From Desulfopila inferna (GTDB taxonomy: Bacteria > Desulfobacterota > Desulfobulbia > Desulfobulbales > Desulfocapsaceae), in contig NZ_JAFFQE010000009.1 of assembly GCF_016919005.1 (NCBI RefSeq), forward strand, positions 62,001 through 126,000: a stretch of 64,000 nt of DNA, read 5' to 3'. The translations under genes were made by a program, and so were the position numbers. Shown here in pieces: positions 1 to 8,826 of this stretch. The notes beneath the pieces were generated by a model. It searched no databases, was not told where the DNA came from, and saw nothing but the letters and a program-made list of their open reading frames with translations. Every line of letters starts with the position of its first letter. Position 1 is the first letter of the stretch.

Positions 1-911
1 AGCAATTGAGAGTCTTCCAGAAACGCATAGATGACATCCAGGTAAATGATGTCAGGGAACGCAGCTCGCTTAAAGAGGAGATACTGCACCTGCGCGATCT
101 CAATCAGCAGATAAACAAAGAGGCCGCCAATCTTACCAGAGCATTGAGAGGAGATAAAAAGATGCAGGGCAACTGGGGAGAACTTGTTCTGGAGCGGGTT
201 CTGGAAAAATCAGGGCTCCGCAAGGGCGAAGAATACACGGTGCAGACAGGATACCGCAATGGCGACAACCAGCTCCTCAAACCCGATGTGGTCATCCATC
301 TTCCGGATCACAAGGACATTATCATTGATTCCAAGGTTTCCCTGACGGCCTGGGAGAAGTATATCAATTGCGATGACGACAAGGAGAAAAGCCATTTTCT
401 CAAAGAACATATCCAGAACATCCGCAATCATATCAAGGGACTTAATCACAAAAACTATTCGGATCTGAACAGTCTGCATTCCCTGGATTTCGTCCTTCTC
501 TTCATTCCCATCGACTCATCCTTCATCGCCGCCTATGAAAACGATGAAAATCTCTTTGGCGATGCCTACGAGCAGCGTATCATCATCGTTACGCCGACTA
601 CGCTCCTGGCAACACTGAAGACCGTGGAGAATCTCTGGCGTTATGAGCATCGCAACAGAAACTCCAGGGAGATTGCCGATCGGGCAGGCGCGATTTACGA
701 CAAGCTCTGCGGCTTTCTTGAAGAAATGGAGAAAGTGGGAAAGCAGCTGTCCACCTGCACTGCCACCTATGATGCGGCCATGAACAAATTGACCAGAGGA
801 AGGGGGAATGTTATCTCACAGGCCGGCAAACTTACCGAACTCGGCATCTCCGTAAAGAAAAAAATCCCGCAATCGATCACGGCACTCTCAGACACGGATC
901 TTGTCAATTAA
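1..911 (+). CDS. rmuC: RmuC-family DNA recombination protein, 5' partial
   Basis: The reading frame is open to the left edge, so the start lies outside the window; the first possible start in view (TTG at 6) is probably internal. About 300 C-terminal residues are present. They hold the RmuC core (GNWGELVLERVLEKSG, then LKPDVVIHLPD and DSKVSLTAWEKY), which resembles restriction-type nuclease folds. The N-terminal membrane anchor and most of the coiled coil expected in this family are missing because of the window edge. RmuC proteins limit DNA rearrangement and are often called recombination-limiting; the precise activity is not established. The next gene starts 119 bases downstream and is probably independent. 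Confidence 0.85.
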   Translation, partial: QLRVFQKRIDDIQVNDVRERSSLKEEILHLRDLNQQINKEAANLTRALRGDKKMQGNWGELVLERVLEKSGLRKGEEYTVQTGYRNGDNQLLKPDVVIHLPDHKDIIIDSKVSLTAWEKYINCDDDKEKSHFLKEHIQNIRNHIKGLNHKNYSDLNSLHSLDFVLLFIPIDSSFIAAYENDENLFGDAYEQRIIIVTPTTLLATLKTVENLWRYEHRNRNSREIADRAGAIYDKLCGFLEEMEKVGKQLSTCTATYDAAMNKLTRGRGNVISQAGKLTELGISVKKKIPQSITALSDTDLVN

Positions 912-1030
912 TCTCCGGCAGCAGGAACAATAGCGTGACGTCACTGATTATTGCCAAAGTATATCGAAAATGGTACTAGAGAGGATCTATGCATATTCTT
1001 TCATGATCTTTTCAAACGGAGGGGAGTTTC

Positions 1031-2557
1031 GTGCTATTACATCAAAAATTCATTGAAGTGGCCAAGAAGCAAGGTGAGAAGCTGGCCATCCATGACTTCG
1101 CAACCAATAAGAAAATCTCATACAACAGGGCGCTTCTTGCCAGCATTCTCCTCTCCAAGTATTTAAAGAAGCTGGATAAAGGATTTATCGGACTTATGGT
1201 CCCCACCTCCGCCGGCTGCATGCTGGCGAAAATCGGCATTCTGATGAGCGGCAGAATTCCGGTGATGATCAACTATTCCACAGGTGCCGAGCAGAACGCC
1301 GTATACGCCCAGAAAAAATGTGACTTCAAGACCATAATAACCTCCAGAGCCCTGCTGGAAAAGATAGAATGTGCGCATGTAGACGGCATGATATATCTTG
1401 AGGACATAATGGAAAACCTCTCCGGCCTGCAGAAGATCAGAGCGGCGCTCATCTCCAAGCTTCCGGTATCGGCAATCAAGATGATGGTTCATGGCGGTGG
1501 GGAAGACGACACCGCCGTCATCCTTTTTACCAGCGGCAGCGAAAAGGATCCCAAAGCGGTACAGCTTACCCACAAAAATATTGTCTCCAATATTCTCTCC
1601 GCCTCTGAGCGCTTCCACTTCTGCAGCGACGATATTTTCCTGGCCTCACTGCCGCTTTTTCATGTTTTCGGCCTTACCACCAATATGTGGATCCCACTCC
1701 ACCATGGCATGACTCTGCTGGCCTACGCCAATCCGCTCGACTTCAGGAAAATCTGTGACATTGTCCGCGATGAAAAGGCTACCTTTATGGTAGGTACACC
1801 AAGTTTTTTCTGGGGATATCTGCGTAAATCCGAACCCGGCGACTTCGACAGTCTGCGCATCATGCTCTGCGGTGCCGACAAGTGCCCGGAAACTCTTCGG
1901 GAAGGTTTTATGGAAAAACATAACATTATCCTTTATGAAGGTTATGGGGCAACGGAATGTTCTCCTGTCATTTCAGCAAACTGCCCGGAGCTGAACAAAC
2001 CCGGCAGCGTCGGCCAGCCGATCGAGGGAGTACAGGTAAGGATCGAAAATTACGAAACCGGCGAAGAATGCGGACTGGGGGAAGATGGCCGCATCCTGGT
2101 AAAGGGCGACAATGTCATGAAGGGGTATTTCAATGACTTTGAGCAGACTTCGCTGCATATCCGTAGAGGATGGTACGATACCGGAGATATGGGCAACATC
2201 GACGAGGATGGCTATCTCTGGCACGTCGGCAGATTGAAGAGATTCGTTAAAATCGGCGGTGAAATGGTTTCTCTGGTTAAAATTGAATCCGTCCTCGACC
2301 GCCTGCTGCCCGAAGACGCTCTCTGCTGCGTTGTCGAGGTACCTGATTCCATAAAAGGCGCCAAGATTGTTGCCGTAACCACAATCGGGGTCGACAAAAA
2401 AAGCGTCCAGAAAAAAATGGCCGAACATCTGCCCAAGATTGCCATTCCCAAGATTTTTCTGGTGATGGAAGAACTACCCAAAATGGGCTCCGGTAAGATA
2501 GACTTCCGCACAATCACGGAATTGACCAGAGCGCAGCTGGCCGGAGAAAAAAATTAA
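1031..2557 (+). CDS. AMP-forming acyl-CoA/acyl-ACP synthetase
   Basis: This 508-residue member of the ANL adenylating superfamily activates a carboxylate, probably a fatty acid, as an acyl-adenylate and passes it to CoA or acyl carrier protein. Visible motifs are the phosphate loop ILFTSGSEKDPKAV (about 164-177), YGATECSPV, the YDTGDMG/DEDGYL hinge region, GRLKRFVKIGGEMVS, and the C-terminal catalytic lysine region PKMGSGKID. Sequence style resembles the synthetase half of Aas (2-acylglycerophosphoethanolamine acyltransferase/acyl-ACP synthetase), but no acyltransferase domain is present. The GTG start is supported by a strong GGAGGGG about 6 bases upstream. The exact acyl substrate cannot be read from sequence. 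Confidence 0.85.
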   Translation: MLLHQKFIEVAKKQGEKLAIHDFATNKKISYNRALLASILLSKYLKKLDKGFIGLMVPTSAGCMLAKIGILMSGRIPVMINYSTGAEQNAVYAQKKCDFKTIITSRALLEKIECAHVDGMIYLEDIMENLSGLQKIRAALISKLPVSAIKMMVHGGGEDDTAVILFTSGSEKDPKAVQLTHKNIVSNILSASERFHFCSDDIFLASLPLFHVFGLTTNMWIPLHHGMTLLAYANPLDFRKICDIVRDEKATFMVGTPSFFWGYLRKSEPGDFDSLRIMLCGADKCPETLREGFMEKHNIILYEGYGATECSPVISANCPELNKPGSVGQPIEGVQVRIENYETGEECGLGEDGRILVKGDNVMKGYFNDFEQTSLHIRRGWYDTGDMGNIDEDGYLWHVGRLKRFVKIGGEMVSLVKIESVLDRLLPEDALCCVVEVPDSIKGAKIVAVTTIGVDKKSVQKKMAEHLPKIAIPKIFLVMEELPKMGSGKIDFRTITELTRAQLAGEKN

Positions 2558-2962
2558 GCTCTTTCACCAGACCACTACAAAAAACCCAGCTTTTTCCGGA
2601 AACCAGCGCTGTTGACTTTTTGGAACACTGATCCGGTAACTGCTGGTTCCAAAATGTTCTGCACTAGGCTTTCGGCCGAAATACCGCGGAAGTAAGTTTA
2701 CCATGCCACACTTCTCCGACCCTTTTTTCCTGTGCTCTGTTTAAAGACTTATCTTTATTTTTTACACCTGGTGATTACTATAGGTAGATAATTATTCTAT
2801 TTTCATGACTTGTGGACTCGTCCGTCTCGGCAGCTTCGTAAAGAATCGCAAGCTCTCAGGTGGTGTGGCAGTAGAACCATATTATCTTTTGATAGTGTCC
2901 AAATTGAACCACCGGGTTTTCAATGTTGCGGATAGTCCCGCAATCAAAATATGACATGAGCC
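2558..2962. other. Intergenic region with two inverted repeats
   Basis: No gene is seen in these 405 bases. An inverted repeat (TTTTGGAAC at 2618-2626, GTTCCAAAA at 2646-2654) follows the synthetase; it lacks a trailing T-run, so it is not a textbook terminator. A second, TTGCGG/CCGCAA (2926-2931 and 2938-2943), sits 20 bases before the start of the next gene and could be an operator or part of its leader. No promoter hexamers are convincing. Confidence 0.5.
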
Positions 2963-3790
2963 ATGATCGGACCGCTTTCCCATAAATCAGAAAACCGCCC
3001 ACGAGTGCGGAAACCATCGCCGATTCCCGACACCCTTCAGTTTGTTATCCTGATGGCAGCTCTGGTCTTCCTTTTCACGATGAATATCGAAGAACTCGGC
3101 TACAACTGGCAATGGTATCAGGTCGGCAAATACATCTACACCTTCGAGGAACATGGGTTTACCGCAGGCCCATTACTGGAAGGGCTCAAGGTAACCCTGC
3201 AGATTTCAGCTATAAGCATGCTGTTTGCCCTGCTCATAGGATTCATCACCGCCTTTCTCAGGCTTGCCGATGCCCCGGTGGCCCGGCTTTTCGCCAGATT
3301 ATATCTGGAGATTACCCGGAATACCCCTTTGCTTATTCAGATATTCTTTATCTACTTCGTACTCGGCCCTGTACTCGGGCTGGAGCGCTTTCTTTCCGCT
3401 GTTCTGGCCCTGAGCCTTTTTGAGGGCGCCTATGTCTCAGAAATTATCCGTTCCGGCATCCTCTCGGTCGACTCCGGGCAGAGGGAAGCGGGATATAGCC
3501 TGGGGCTTGGTAAGAGCCTCACATATCGTCATATTATTCTACCGCAGGCTTTGCGCAATACCCTGCCGCCCCTGACCAATCAGGCCATATCGCTGGTCAA
3601 GGACTCCGCCCTGGTCAGTACCATTGCCATATATGACCTTACCATGCAGGCCCAGAGTATAATTGCAGAAACCTTTCTAACTTTTGAAATATGGTTCACC
3701 ATAGCCTTAATGTATCTACTCATCACAATTTCCCTGTCTTTTGCCGTCTCCATCATGGAAAAGCGAATGCAATCCACGGGACAGCATTAA
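2963..3790 (+). CDS. Polar amino-acid ABC transporter permease (HisM/GlnP type)
   Basis: This inner-membrane subunit, 275 residues, belongs to the HisM/GlnP family that imports polar amino acids. It has an N-terminal extra helix (near 25-40) followed by the BPD transmembrane core with EITRNTPLLIQIFF. The EAA-type loop that contacts the ATPase is SGQREAGYSLGLGKS followed by LPQALRNTLPPL. It is the first gene of a three-gene set (permease, binding protein, permease), and the binding protein begins 43 bases after its stop. No ATPase gene is in this set. The ATG start has only a weak ribosome-binding site, so a slightly different start is possible. The amino acid carried is unknown. Confidence 0.85.
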   Translation: MIGPLSHKSENRPRVRKPSPIPDTLQFVILMAALVFLFTMNIEELGYNWQWYQVGKYIYTFEEHGFTAGPLLEGLKVTLQISAISMLFALLIGFITAFLRLADAPVARLFARLYLEITRNTPLLIQIFFIYFVLGPVLGLERFLSAVLALSLFEGAYVSEIIRSGILSVDSGQREAGYSLGLGKSLTYRHIILPQALRNTLPPLTNQAISLVKDSALVSTIAIYDLTMQAQSIIAETFLTFEIWFTIALMYLLITISLSFAVSIMEKRMQSTGQH

Positions 3791-3833
3791 GACGGCCGAC
3801 AAAGACCAAAACTCATGTCACTGGAGGAAACAA

Positions 3834-4667
3834 ATGAAAAAACCACTATGGATTATGCAGGTGATTGCCCTATTTACCCTTGTCTTCTGTCTTGCCGGAT
3901 TAGGCTCCGCCGCCTCCATTCAGCAGCAGCTGGCCCGGGAAAGCACTCTGGAGAGCATCATCAGGAGCGGGGTAATAAGGGTTGGTATGGACACCTTTCT
4001 CCCCTGGGCAATGAAAAGCACCAGCGGTGAATATATTGGTTTTGAAATTGACGTTGCCCGACGACTGGCCGAGGATATGGGGGTAAAGGTTGAATTTGTT
4101 CCCACCAAGTGGGCTGGTATAATACCGGCGCTGCTCACTTCCAAATTTGATGTGATCATTGGCGGTATGGGCATTACTCCGCAGCGTGCACTCAAGGTCA
4201 ATTTCTCCATCCCCTATGACTATTCCGGTATGTCCATAGTGGCGCACAAGGAAAAGGCGGAGGGATTTTCAACCATTGACGATTTTAACAAACCGGAGGT
4301 TGAAATTGCCTGTAAGCTGGGAACATCTGCGGCCGCGGCCACCAAAAAGTACCTGCCTGAAGCTACCGTTCGTCTCTATGATGATGAAGCTCAGACCTAT
4401 CAGGAACTCCGCAACGGCAAGGTGCATGCGGTGGTAGCCTCTGCGCCTCGTCCGGCATTTGAAGCCATCAAATACAGTGATTCGCTCTTTATGCCGCTCA
4501 AGGGAACCTTTACGCAGGAGCCTATCGGTTTTGCCATCAGGAAGGGAGACCCGGATATGCTGGCGTTCCTGAACAGCTGGATTACCAACGTCAATCTCGA
4601 AGGCTGGCTCAAGGAGAGACATGATTACTGGTTTGAGACCCGTGACTGGGCGGATTTGCTTGAGTAG
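3834..4667 (+). CDS. Amino-acid ABC transporter periplasmic binding protein
   Basis: This 277-residue family-3 solute-binding protein (SBP_bac_3) delivers a polar amino acid to the two permeases that flank it. The start at 3834 is chosen because GGAGG lies 6-8 bases upstream and the next residues form a signal peptide (MKKPLWIM, then a hydrophobic run to about residue 27); the frame is open further upstream but without such a site. Fold-defining stretches include SGVIRVGMD, YIGFEIDVARRLAEDMG, GIIPALLTSKFDVIIGGM and EPIGFAIRKGD. A hairpin terminator directly follows the gene (4719-4753), which would make this subunit more abundant than the downstream permease, as is usual for binding proteins. 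Confidence 0.88.
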   Translation: MKKPLWIMQVIALFTLVFCLAGLGSAASIQQQLARESTLESIIRSGVIRVGMDTFLPWAMKSTSGEYIGFEIDVARRLAEDMGVKVEFVPTKWAGIIPALLTSKFDVIIGGMGITPQRALKVNFSIPYDYSGMSIVAHKEKAEGFSTIDDFNKPEVEIACKLGTSAAAATKKYLPEATVRLYDDEAQTYQELRNGKVHAVVASAPRPAFEAIKYSDSLFMPLKGTFTQEPIGFAIRKGDPDMLAFLNSWITNVNLEGWLKERHDYWFETRDWADLLE

Positions 4668-4718
4668 TCGAGAGGAGCATTCCACCTGATAGAAGAACAA
4701 CGGAAAAAGAGTTGAGGT

Positions 4719-4753
4719 GGAGAGCCGTAACCCGGCTCTCCATTCTCTTTTTT
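4719..4753 (+). terminator. Rho-independent terminator or attenuator between binding protein and permease
   Basis: GGAGAGCC (4719-4726) and GGCTCTCC (4734-4741) form a perfect 8-bp stem with a 7-base loop, followed by ATTCTCTTTTTT. It lies 51 bases after the binding-protein stop and directly before the second permease. Partial read-through would give the usual excess of binding protein over membrane subunits. Confidence 0.75.
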
Positions 4754-4780
4754 ACCCCAGCTTTGTTATCTGGCAAAACC

Positions 4781-5656
4781 TTGAAGAAAAAATTCAGCAT
4801 ACTTGACACCATTATCATCATGGCCGCAATGATTCTGGTTGGCTATATCCTATATCGGCTGAACCACTCCCTGAATTACAGCTGGAACTGGGCCATCATC
4901 CCCTCCTACCTCCTCCATTATAATGAACAAACTGAAACATGGCAAAGCGGTCTTCTGCTCCAGGGGTTTTTCACCACCATCAGATTAAGTATCTGGGGTA
5001 CTCTTCTTGCCGCTCTGCTGGGAGTGATGGTAGGTATGATGTCCATCTCCCGGCGCCTTTTTCTCCGCCTTAGCGCCAGAACATACGTTGAGCTCATCCG
5101 TAATATTCCGGCTCTGGTTTTGGTTTTCATTTTTTATTTTTTTGTAAGCGATCAACTCATTCCGCTCCTGCACATAGACCGGCTCAGTCGCAGCCTCTCC
5201 GGAGAGAGCCGCCTGCTCTTTTCCTTTTTCCTCTCCAAACCGGAAATGATCACCCAATTCCTCTCGGGCGTCATTACCCTTGGCCTTTTTCAAGGTGCCT
5301 ATATTGCTGAAATTGTCAGAGGCGGAATCCAGTCCATAGAAAAGGGCCAGTGGGAGGCCTCTGCCGCCCTGGGGCTCACCAGTTGGCAGCAGATGCGACG
5401 GGTCATTCTTCCCCAGGCCATTAAAAATATGCTGCCGCCGCTGGCAAATGAATTTATCAACACCATTAAATATTCTTCCATTGTCTCGGTGATTTCTATT
5501 CAGGAGCTAACCTTTCAGGGTATGCAGGTCATGGCCTCGACCCAAGTCACCATCGAGGTCTGGATCACCATCACGGCAATGTACCTGGTCCTCTGCCTTT
5601 TTCTGTCGATGTTTGTCAACCGGCTGGAATACAAACTGTCACAAGGCAGATTTTAG
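4781..5656 (+). CDS. Polar amino-acid ABC transporter permease (second subunit)
   Basis: This is the second inner-membrane permease of the set, about 291 residues. The frame is open from 4712, but that start would lie inside the terminator hairpin, so I prefer TTG at 4781 (protein beginning with a KKKFSIL-like stretch, then a transmembrane segment); the ribosome-binding site is weak and the start remains uncertain. Core motifs are YVELIRNIPALVLVFIFYF and the ATPase-contact loop EKGQWEASAALGLTS, followed by LPQAIKNMLPPL. It presumably pairs with the permease at 2963 as a heterodimer. No ATPase follows; the next gene encodes an MFS protein 11 bases downstream. Confidence 0.82.
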   Translation: MKKKFSILDTIIIMAAMILVGYILYRLNHSLNYSWNWAIIPSYLLHYNEQTETWQSGLLLQGFFTTIRLSIWGTLLAALLGVMVGMMSISRRLFLRLSARTYVELIRNIPALVLVFIFYFFVSDQLIPLLHIDRLSRSLSGESRLLFSFFLSKPEMITQFLSGVITLGLFQGAYIAEIVRGGIQSIEKGQWEASAALGLTSWQQMRRVILPQAIKNMLPPLANEFINTIKYSSIVSVISIQELTFQGMQVMASTQVTIEVWITITAMYLVLCLFLSMFVNRLEYKLSQGRF

Positions 5657-5667
5657 CCGATGCAGCC

Positions 5668-7041
5668 ATGGAAAAGATTTCATCACCATTTGCAATAACC
5701 AACATTCGCTGCTTCATCGCTTTTCGTCTCTTTTTCAACGCCAGGTTTTATTATCCCGTCTTCACCATCCTCTTTCTCGACTATGGGCTGACCATTGATC
5801 AGTTTGCCATACTCAACAGTGTCTGGGCTGCCACAATCGTCATAGCAGAGGTGCCATCCGGTGCTCTGGCCGATATCATCGGCAGAAAAAGGCTGCTCCT
5901 CGCCACCTCGGTGTTGATGGTGTTGGAAATGGCGCTGCTCAGCTTCGTTCCCCTGCACAACATCACTCTGGTCTTCTGGGCCTTTCTCCTCAACCGTATC
6001 TTCAGCGGCTTGGCCGAAGCACTGGCCAGCGGCGCCGATGAAGCTCTTGCGTACGATACTCTTGCCGAACAGGGCAACAGGGATGACTGGCCGGTCGTGC
6101 TCAGCGTGATGATGCGCATCAAGGCTCTGGGTATGGCCCTTACCATGGCCATCGGCGCACTCATCTACGATCCGGCGATCGTCAATGGAATCCTGCAGTT
6201 TTTCAGCTCCTCCATGGTGATCGATCAACAGACATCCATGCGCTTTCCCCTTTATCTCACACTGGTTCTCAGCATACTATCCTGTATTTCCGTGATGTTG
6301 ATGCAGGAAAAAAAACCGCCCAAGGTTTTTTCCGACAGCTCTTCAGATATCCTTCGGAATGTCCGAAATGCATTAGGTTTAACACTCCGGGCGGGACGCT
6401 GGATCGGAACAACACCATTTGCCCTGGTAGTCATCCTTTTTGCCATGGGCTACGATCATATTCTCCGCATGCTGATCACCATGACCAGTCAATACTTTCG
6501 CCTGATTCAGCTGCCGGAAGCGAGCTTTGGTTTTATAGGGGCGTTCATGGCCCTGCTCGGGATGTATGTGCCCAAAGTAGCCGAAGAAATGGTCCGGCGA
6601 TACACTCCCCTGCAGAATATGCTGTGGCTCTTGCTGCTTATCCTGGTTGCGCTCTGCGGACTGGCACCGTTCATTCCCTACTGGGGCGTTTTTCCCATGG
6701 CTCTGGTCTCTATAGGGATTATGCTGACCTCCTTTTTCACCAGCCACTATCTCAACAGGATCACAGAATCGCACCAGCGCGCCACTGTGCTGAGTTTCAA
6801 AGGCCTGGCGTTTAATCTCGCCTACGGATTTATAGGGGGAGCGTTTGCCGCTCTGATCGGTACGATCCGCTCCGCCAAGGAGGCTGCACACCCGCAACTC
6901 AGCCAGAGCATTCTGGAAAAGATCGCTTTCAAGAATGCCATAGGCTGGTTCATTCCCTATACCGTGATCCTCTTCATTGCTCTGCTTCTCCTGGCTCGAT
7001 ATCTGCTGCGCAATGCGGCAATACATCGTAAGGCGGGATAA
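5668..7041 (+). CDS. MFS transporter
   Basis: This 457-residue major facilitator superfamily protein has about twelve hydrophobic segments. The cytoplasmic loop after helix 2 carries the family signature as SGALADIIGRKRLLL (about 67-81). A long central loop (about residues 217-240) separates the two halves. The start ATG is 11 bases after the preceding permease stop, so it may be co-transcribed with the ABC genes. The glycerophosphodiesterase gene begins 57 bases after its stop. The substrate cannot be inferred; uptake or efflux of a small organic solute are both possible. Confidence 0.8.
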   Translation: MEKISSPFAITNIRCFIAFRLFFNARFYYPVFTILFLDYGLTIDQFAILNSVWAATIVIAEVPSGALADIIGRKRLLLATSVLMVLEMALLSFVPLHNITLVFWAFLLNRIFSGLAEALASGADEALAYDTLAEQGNRDDWPVVLSVMMRIKALGMALTMAIGALIYDPAIVNGILQFFSSSMVIDQQTSMRFPLYLTLVLSILSCISVMLMQEKKPPKVFSDSSSDILRNVRNALGLTLRAGRWIGTTPFALVVILFAMGYDHILRMLITMTSQYFRLIQLPEASFGFIGAFMALLGMYVPKVAEEMVRRYTPLQNMLWLLLLILVALCGLAPFIPYWGVFPMALVSIGIMLTSFFTSHYLNRITESHQRATVLSFKGLAFNLAYGFIGGAFAALIGTIRSAKEAAHPQLSQSILEKIAFKNAIGWFIPYTVILFIALLLLARYLLRNAAIHRKAG

Positions 7042-7098
7042 CCGTCATTTACGGCATTGACCGTGTAGTGCTTATTCTTTCCAAAGCCGGTAAAAACA

Positions 7099-7935
7099 AT
7101 GAAAAAACCACCTCAACTCTATAATATCGCTCATCGCGGCGCCCGCAGCCTTGCCCCGGAAAACACTATGACGGGCTTTGCCAAGGCATGGCAGGTCGGC
7201 GCTCATGGCGTGGAAACCGACGTATCGGTAACCGGGGACGGAGCGCTGATACTTTTCCATGATCCCAACCTGCGCCGAACCACCGATGTTGCGCGGATCT
7301 TTCCGCAGCGGCAGCATGATCCACTGCATACCTTCTCCCATGAAGATATTAAAAAACTCGATGCCGGTTCCTGGTTTGTTAAAAGTGATCCTTTCGGCAG
7401 CATCGCCGATGGTTCGATAACAGCGGCAGAAGCCGGATCGATGCGTCATGCACACATCCCTGCACTGGAGGAACTGCTCTTTTTCGTCAAGGCACATTCC
7501 TGGTTCGTCAACATCGAAATCAAGCGGTTGCCCAGAGAGCTGGCCTCCTTTGCCATTGTTGAAGAAATTCTTAAAATCATTGACAAAGTCGAGCTGGCTC
7601 CTGCAAGGTTTTCCATCTCTTCTTTTGAGCATTCCTATCTTTATCGGCTACAGAATCTGCGTCCCGAAGTGGAGATAAACGCGCTGATCGGCGAAGATCC
7701 CGGTAAACCCCAAAGCTGGGGAAATTATGAGTTTGAAATCTACAATGCCAATATCGATTTAATCGATTCGCTGCAGATAGAAGAAGCCAGGCGACGCGGC
7801 TGTCGCATCAATCTCTACACCGTCAACAGGGTCGAGGAGATGAAGCACTACCTTGCCCAGGAGGGGATAGATAAGATCATCACCGATTATCCCCAGCTCC
7901 TGACCCTTTTCCGGAACAGCCGAAACGGCTGCTGA
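7099..7935 (+). CDS. Glycerophosphodiester phosphodiesterase
   Basis: This 278-residue GDPD-family enzyme would hydrolyse glycerophosphodiesters (deacylated phospholipids) to glycerol-3-phosphate and an alcohol. The catalytic and metal-binding signature is intact: AHRGARSLAPENT near residues 10-23 (the His and Arg of the active site), then GVETDVSVTGDG with the metal-binding Glu and Asp, and LFHDP with the second catalytic His. The later NIEIKR and INLYTVN blocks are also typical. There is no signal peptide, suggesting a cytoplasmic enzyme. It is the last gene of the plus-strand run starting at 2963. Confidence 0.9.
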   Translation: MKKPPQLYNIAHRGARSLAPENTMTGFAKAWQVGAHGVETDVSVTGDGALILFHDPNLRRTTDVARIFPQRQHDPLHTFSHEDIKKLDAGSWFVKSDPFGSIADGSITAAEAGSMRHAHIPALEELLFFVKAHSWFVNIEIKRLPRELASFAIVEEILKIIDKVELAPARFSISSFEHSYLYRLQNLRPEVEINALIGEDPGKPQSWGNYEFEIYNANIDLIDSLQIEEARRRGCRINLYTVNRVEEMKHYLAQEGIDKIITDYPQLLTLFRNSRNGC

Positions 7936-8242
7936 ACGCCCTGCCAACCGGAAAATCCAACGATAATGGATCAGTCCATTGAAACAGGACATCATAGCCG
8001 CATCTCGGTATTCTGATCCGGAAAAGACTTCTTTCTGCTTCTGCTTGTCCTGTTTCATTTGACGGTGGTGCCCGTTCATGCCTGAAATAGAGCGATTCTG
8101 CCATAGTGGCATAGTTTTTGGATAATTTTTCTTATCACGGATTGAAACGGAATAGGAAGAACAAAGTCGCCGATTTTCAAACGGAAAAACACAGGCGCCT
8201 ATTCCACCACATCAAGCTCCCAAGATCGATGGAGGTTATGTT
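7936..8242. other. Intergenic region with a long-loop inverted repeat
   Basis: No gene is seen in these 307 bases. A perfect 12-bp inverted repeat, TGAAACAGGACA (7980-7991) and TGTCCTGTTTCA (8046-8057), is separated by 54 bases. The right half is not followed by a T-run. It could fold into a long stem-loop in the transcript or be the ends of a lost small element. The leader of the next gene has an AT-rich stretch at about 8107-8130 but no clear promoter hexamers. Confidence 0.5.
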
Positions 8243-8770
8243 ATGAAAAAATCAATGTTTGTAATGAGCATCATCTGCGCCGGCATAATTGCAACATCGA
8301 GCGGCCTCGAGGCACAAACCCAGGAGAATCAGAAAATGATGCATGGCTCTACACAACAGAGCGACAAACAAAATTACCATTCTAATATGCGCCAGGACAC
8401 GATGGGCGGCATGGGTATGGACTCCGGCATGATGGACGGTATGGGTATGGGGCCCGGCACGATGGACGGTTGCCCTGGAATGGGTATGGGTATGGGTATG
8501 ATGGGCGGCATGGGCCCCATGATGCACTACCGCATGATGGGCGGCTCCGACGGACCGGTTACGAAGAACTTCAAGTCTACCGAGGATTTTGAAACTTTTC
8601 TTGATGAGACTAAAGAGCAGCGCCAAAAATTGCACGCCATGAGATTTGAATATGGCGAGAAGATGCGCCAGCCGGAGACAACCGTGGGTGAGTTGAAACA
8701 AATGAAAAAGGACATGTACGACCTGATGGAAGAAATTCACGGAAAGGCAGAAAAATCTACCAAACCGTAG
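8243..8770 (+). CDS. Exported Met/Gly-rich protein, possible metal binder
   Basis: This 175-residue protein has a signal peptide (MKKSMFVMSIICAG, cleavage likely near residue 25). Its low-complexity centre is very rich in Met and Gly (about residues 52-100, with repeated MGM and GMGP units and some His). The C-terminal half is charged and helical (ETKEQRQKLHAMRFEYG) and looks like the packed helices of Spy/CpxP- or ZraP-type periplasmic proteins, though I cannot assign it to them. Met clusters of this type bind Cu(I) or Ag(I) in known periplasmic proteins, so metal binding is an inference. A strong GGAGG precedes the ATG. The SHOCT protein gene follows after 56 bases. Confidence 0.7.
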   Translation: MKKSMFVMSIICAGIIATSSGLEAQTQENQKMMHGSTQQSDKQNYHSNMRQDTMGGMGMDSGMMDGMGMGPGTMDGCPGMGMGMGMMGGMGPMMHYRMMGGSDGPVTKNFKSTEDFETFLDETKEQRQKLHAMRFEYGEKMRQPETTVGELKQMKKDMYDLMEEIHGKAEKSTKP

Positions 8771-8826
8771 CAGATCGTGATCGTTTTTATGTAGAATTTC
8801 TTTTTCTATGATTTGGAGACGAAGTT

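Noticed and set aside
2880-2962. Remnant end of an insertion sequence.
   Set aside because: A short stretch looks like an IS terminus, but there is no partner inverted repeat, no target duplication and no transposase fragment.
8252-8740. Minus-strand His/Ala-rich open frame.
   Set aside because: It is the antisense image of the Met-rich gene; His-rich composition results from the Met codons.
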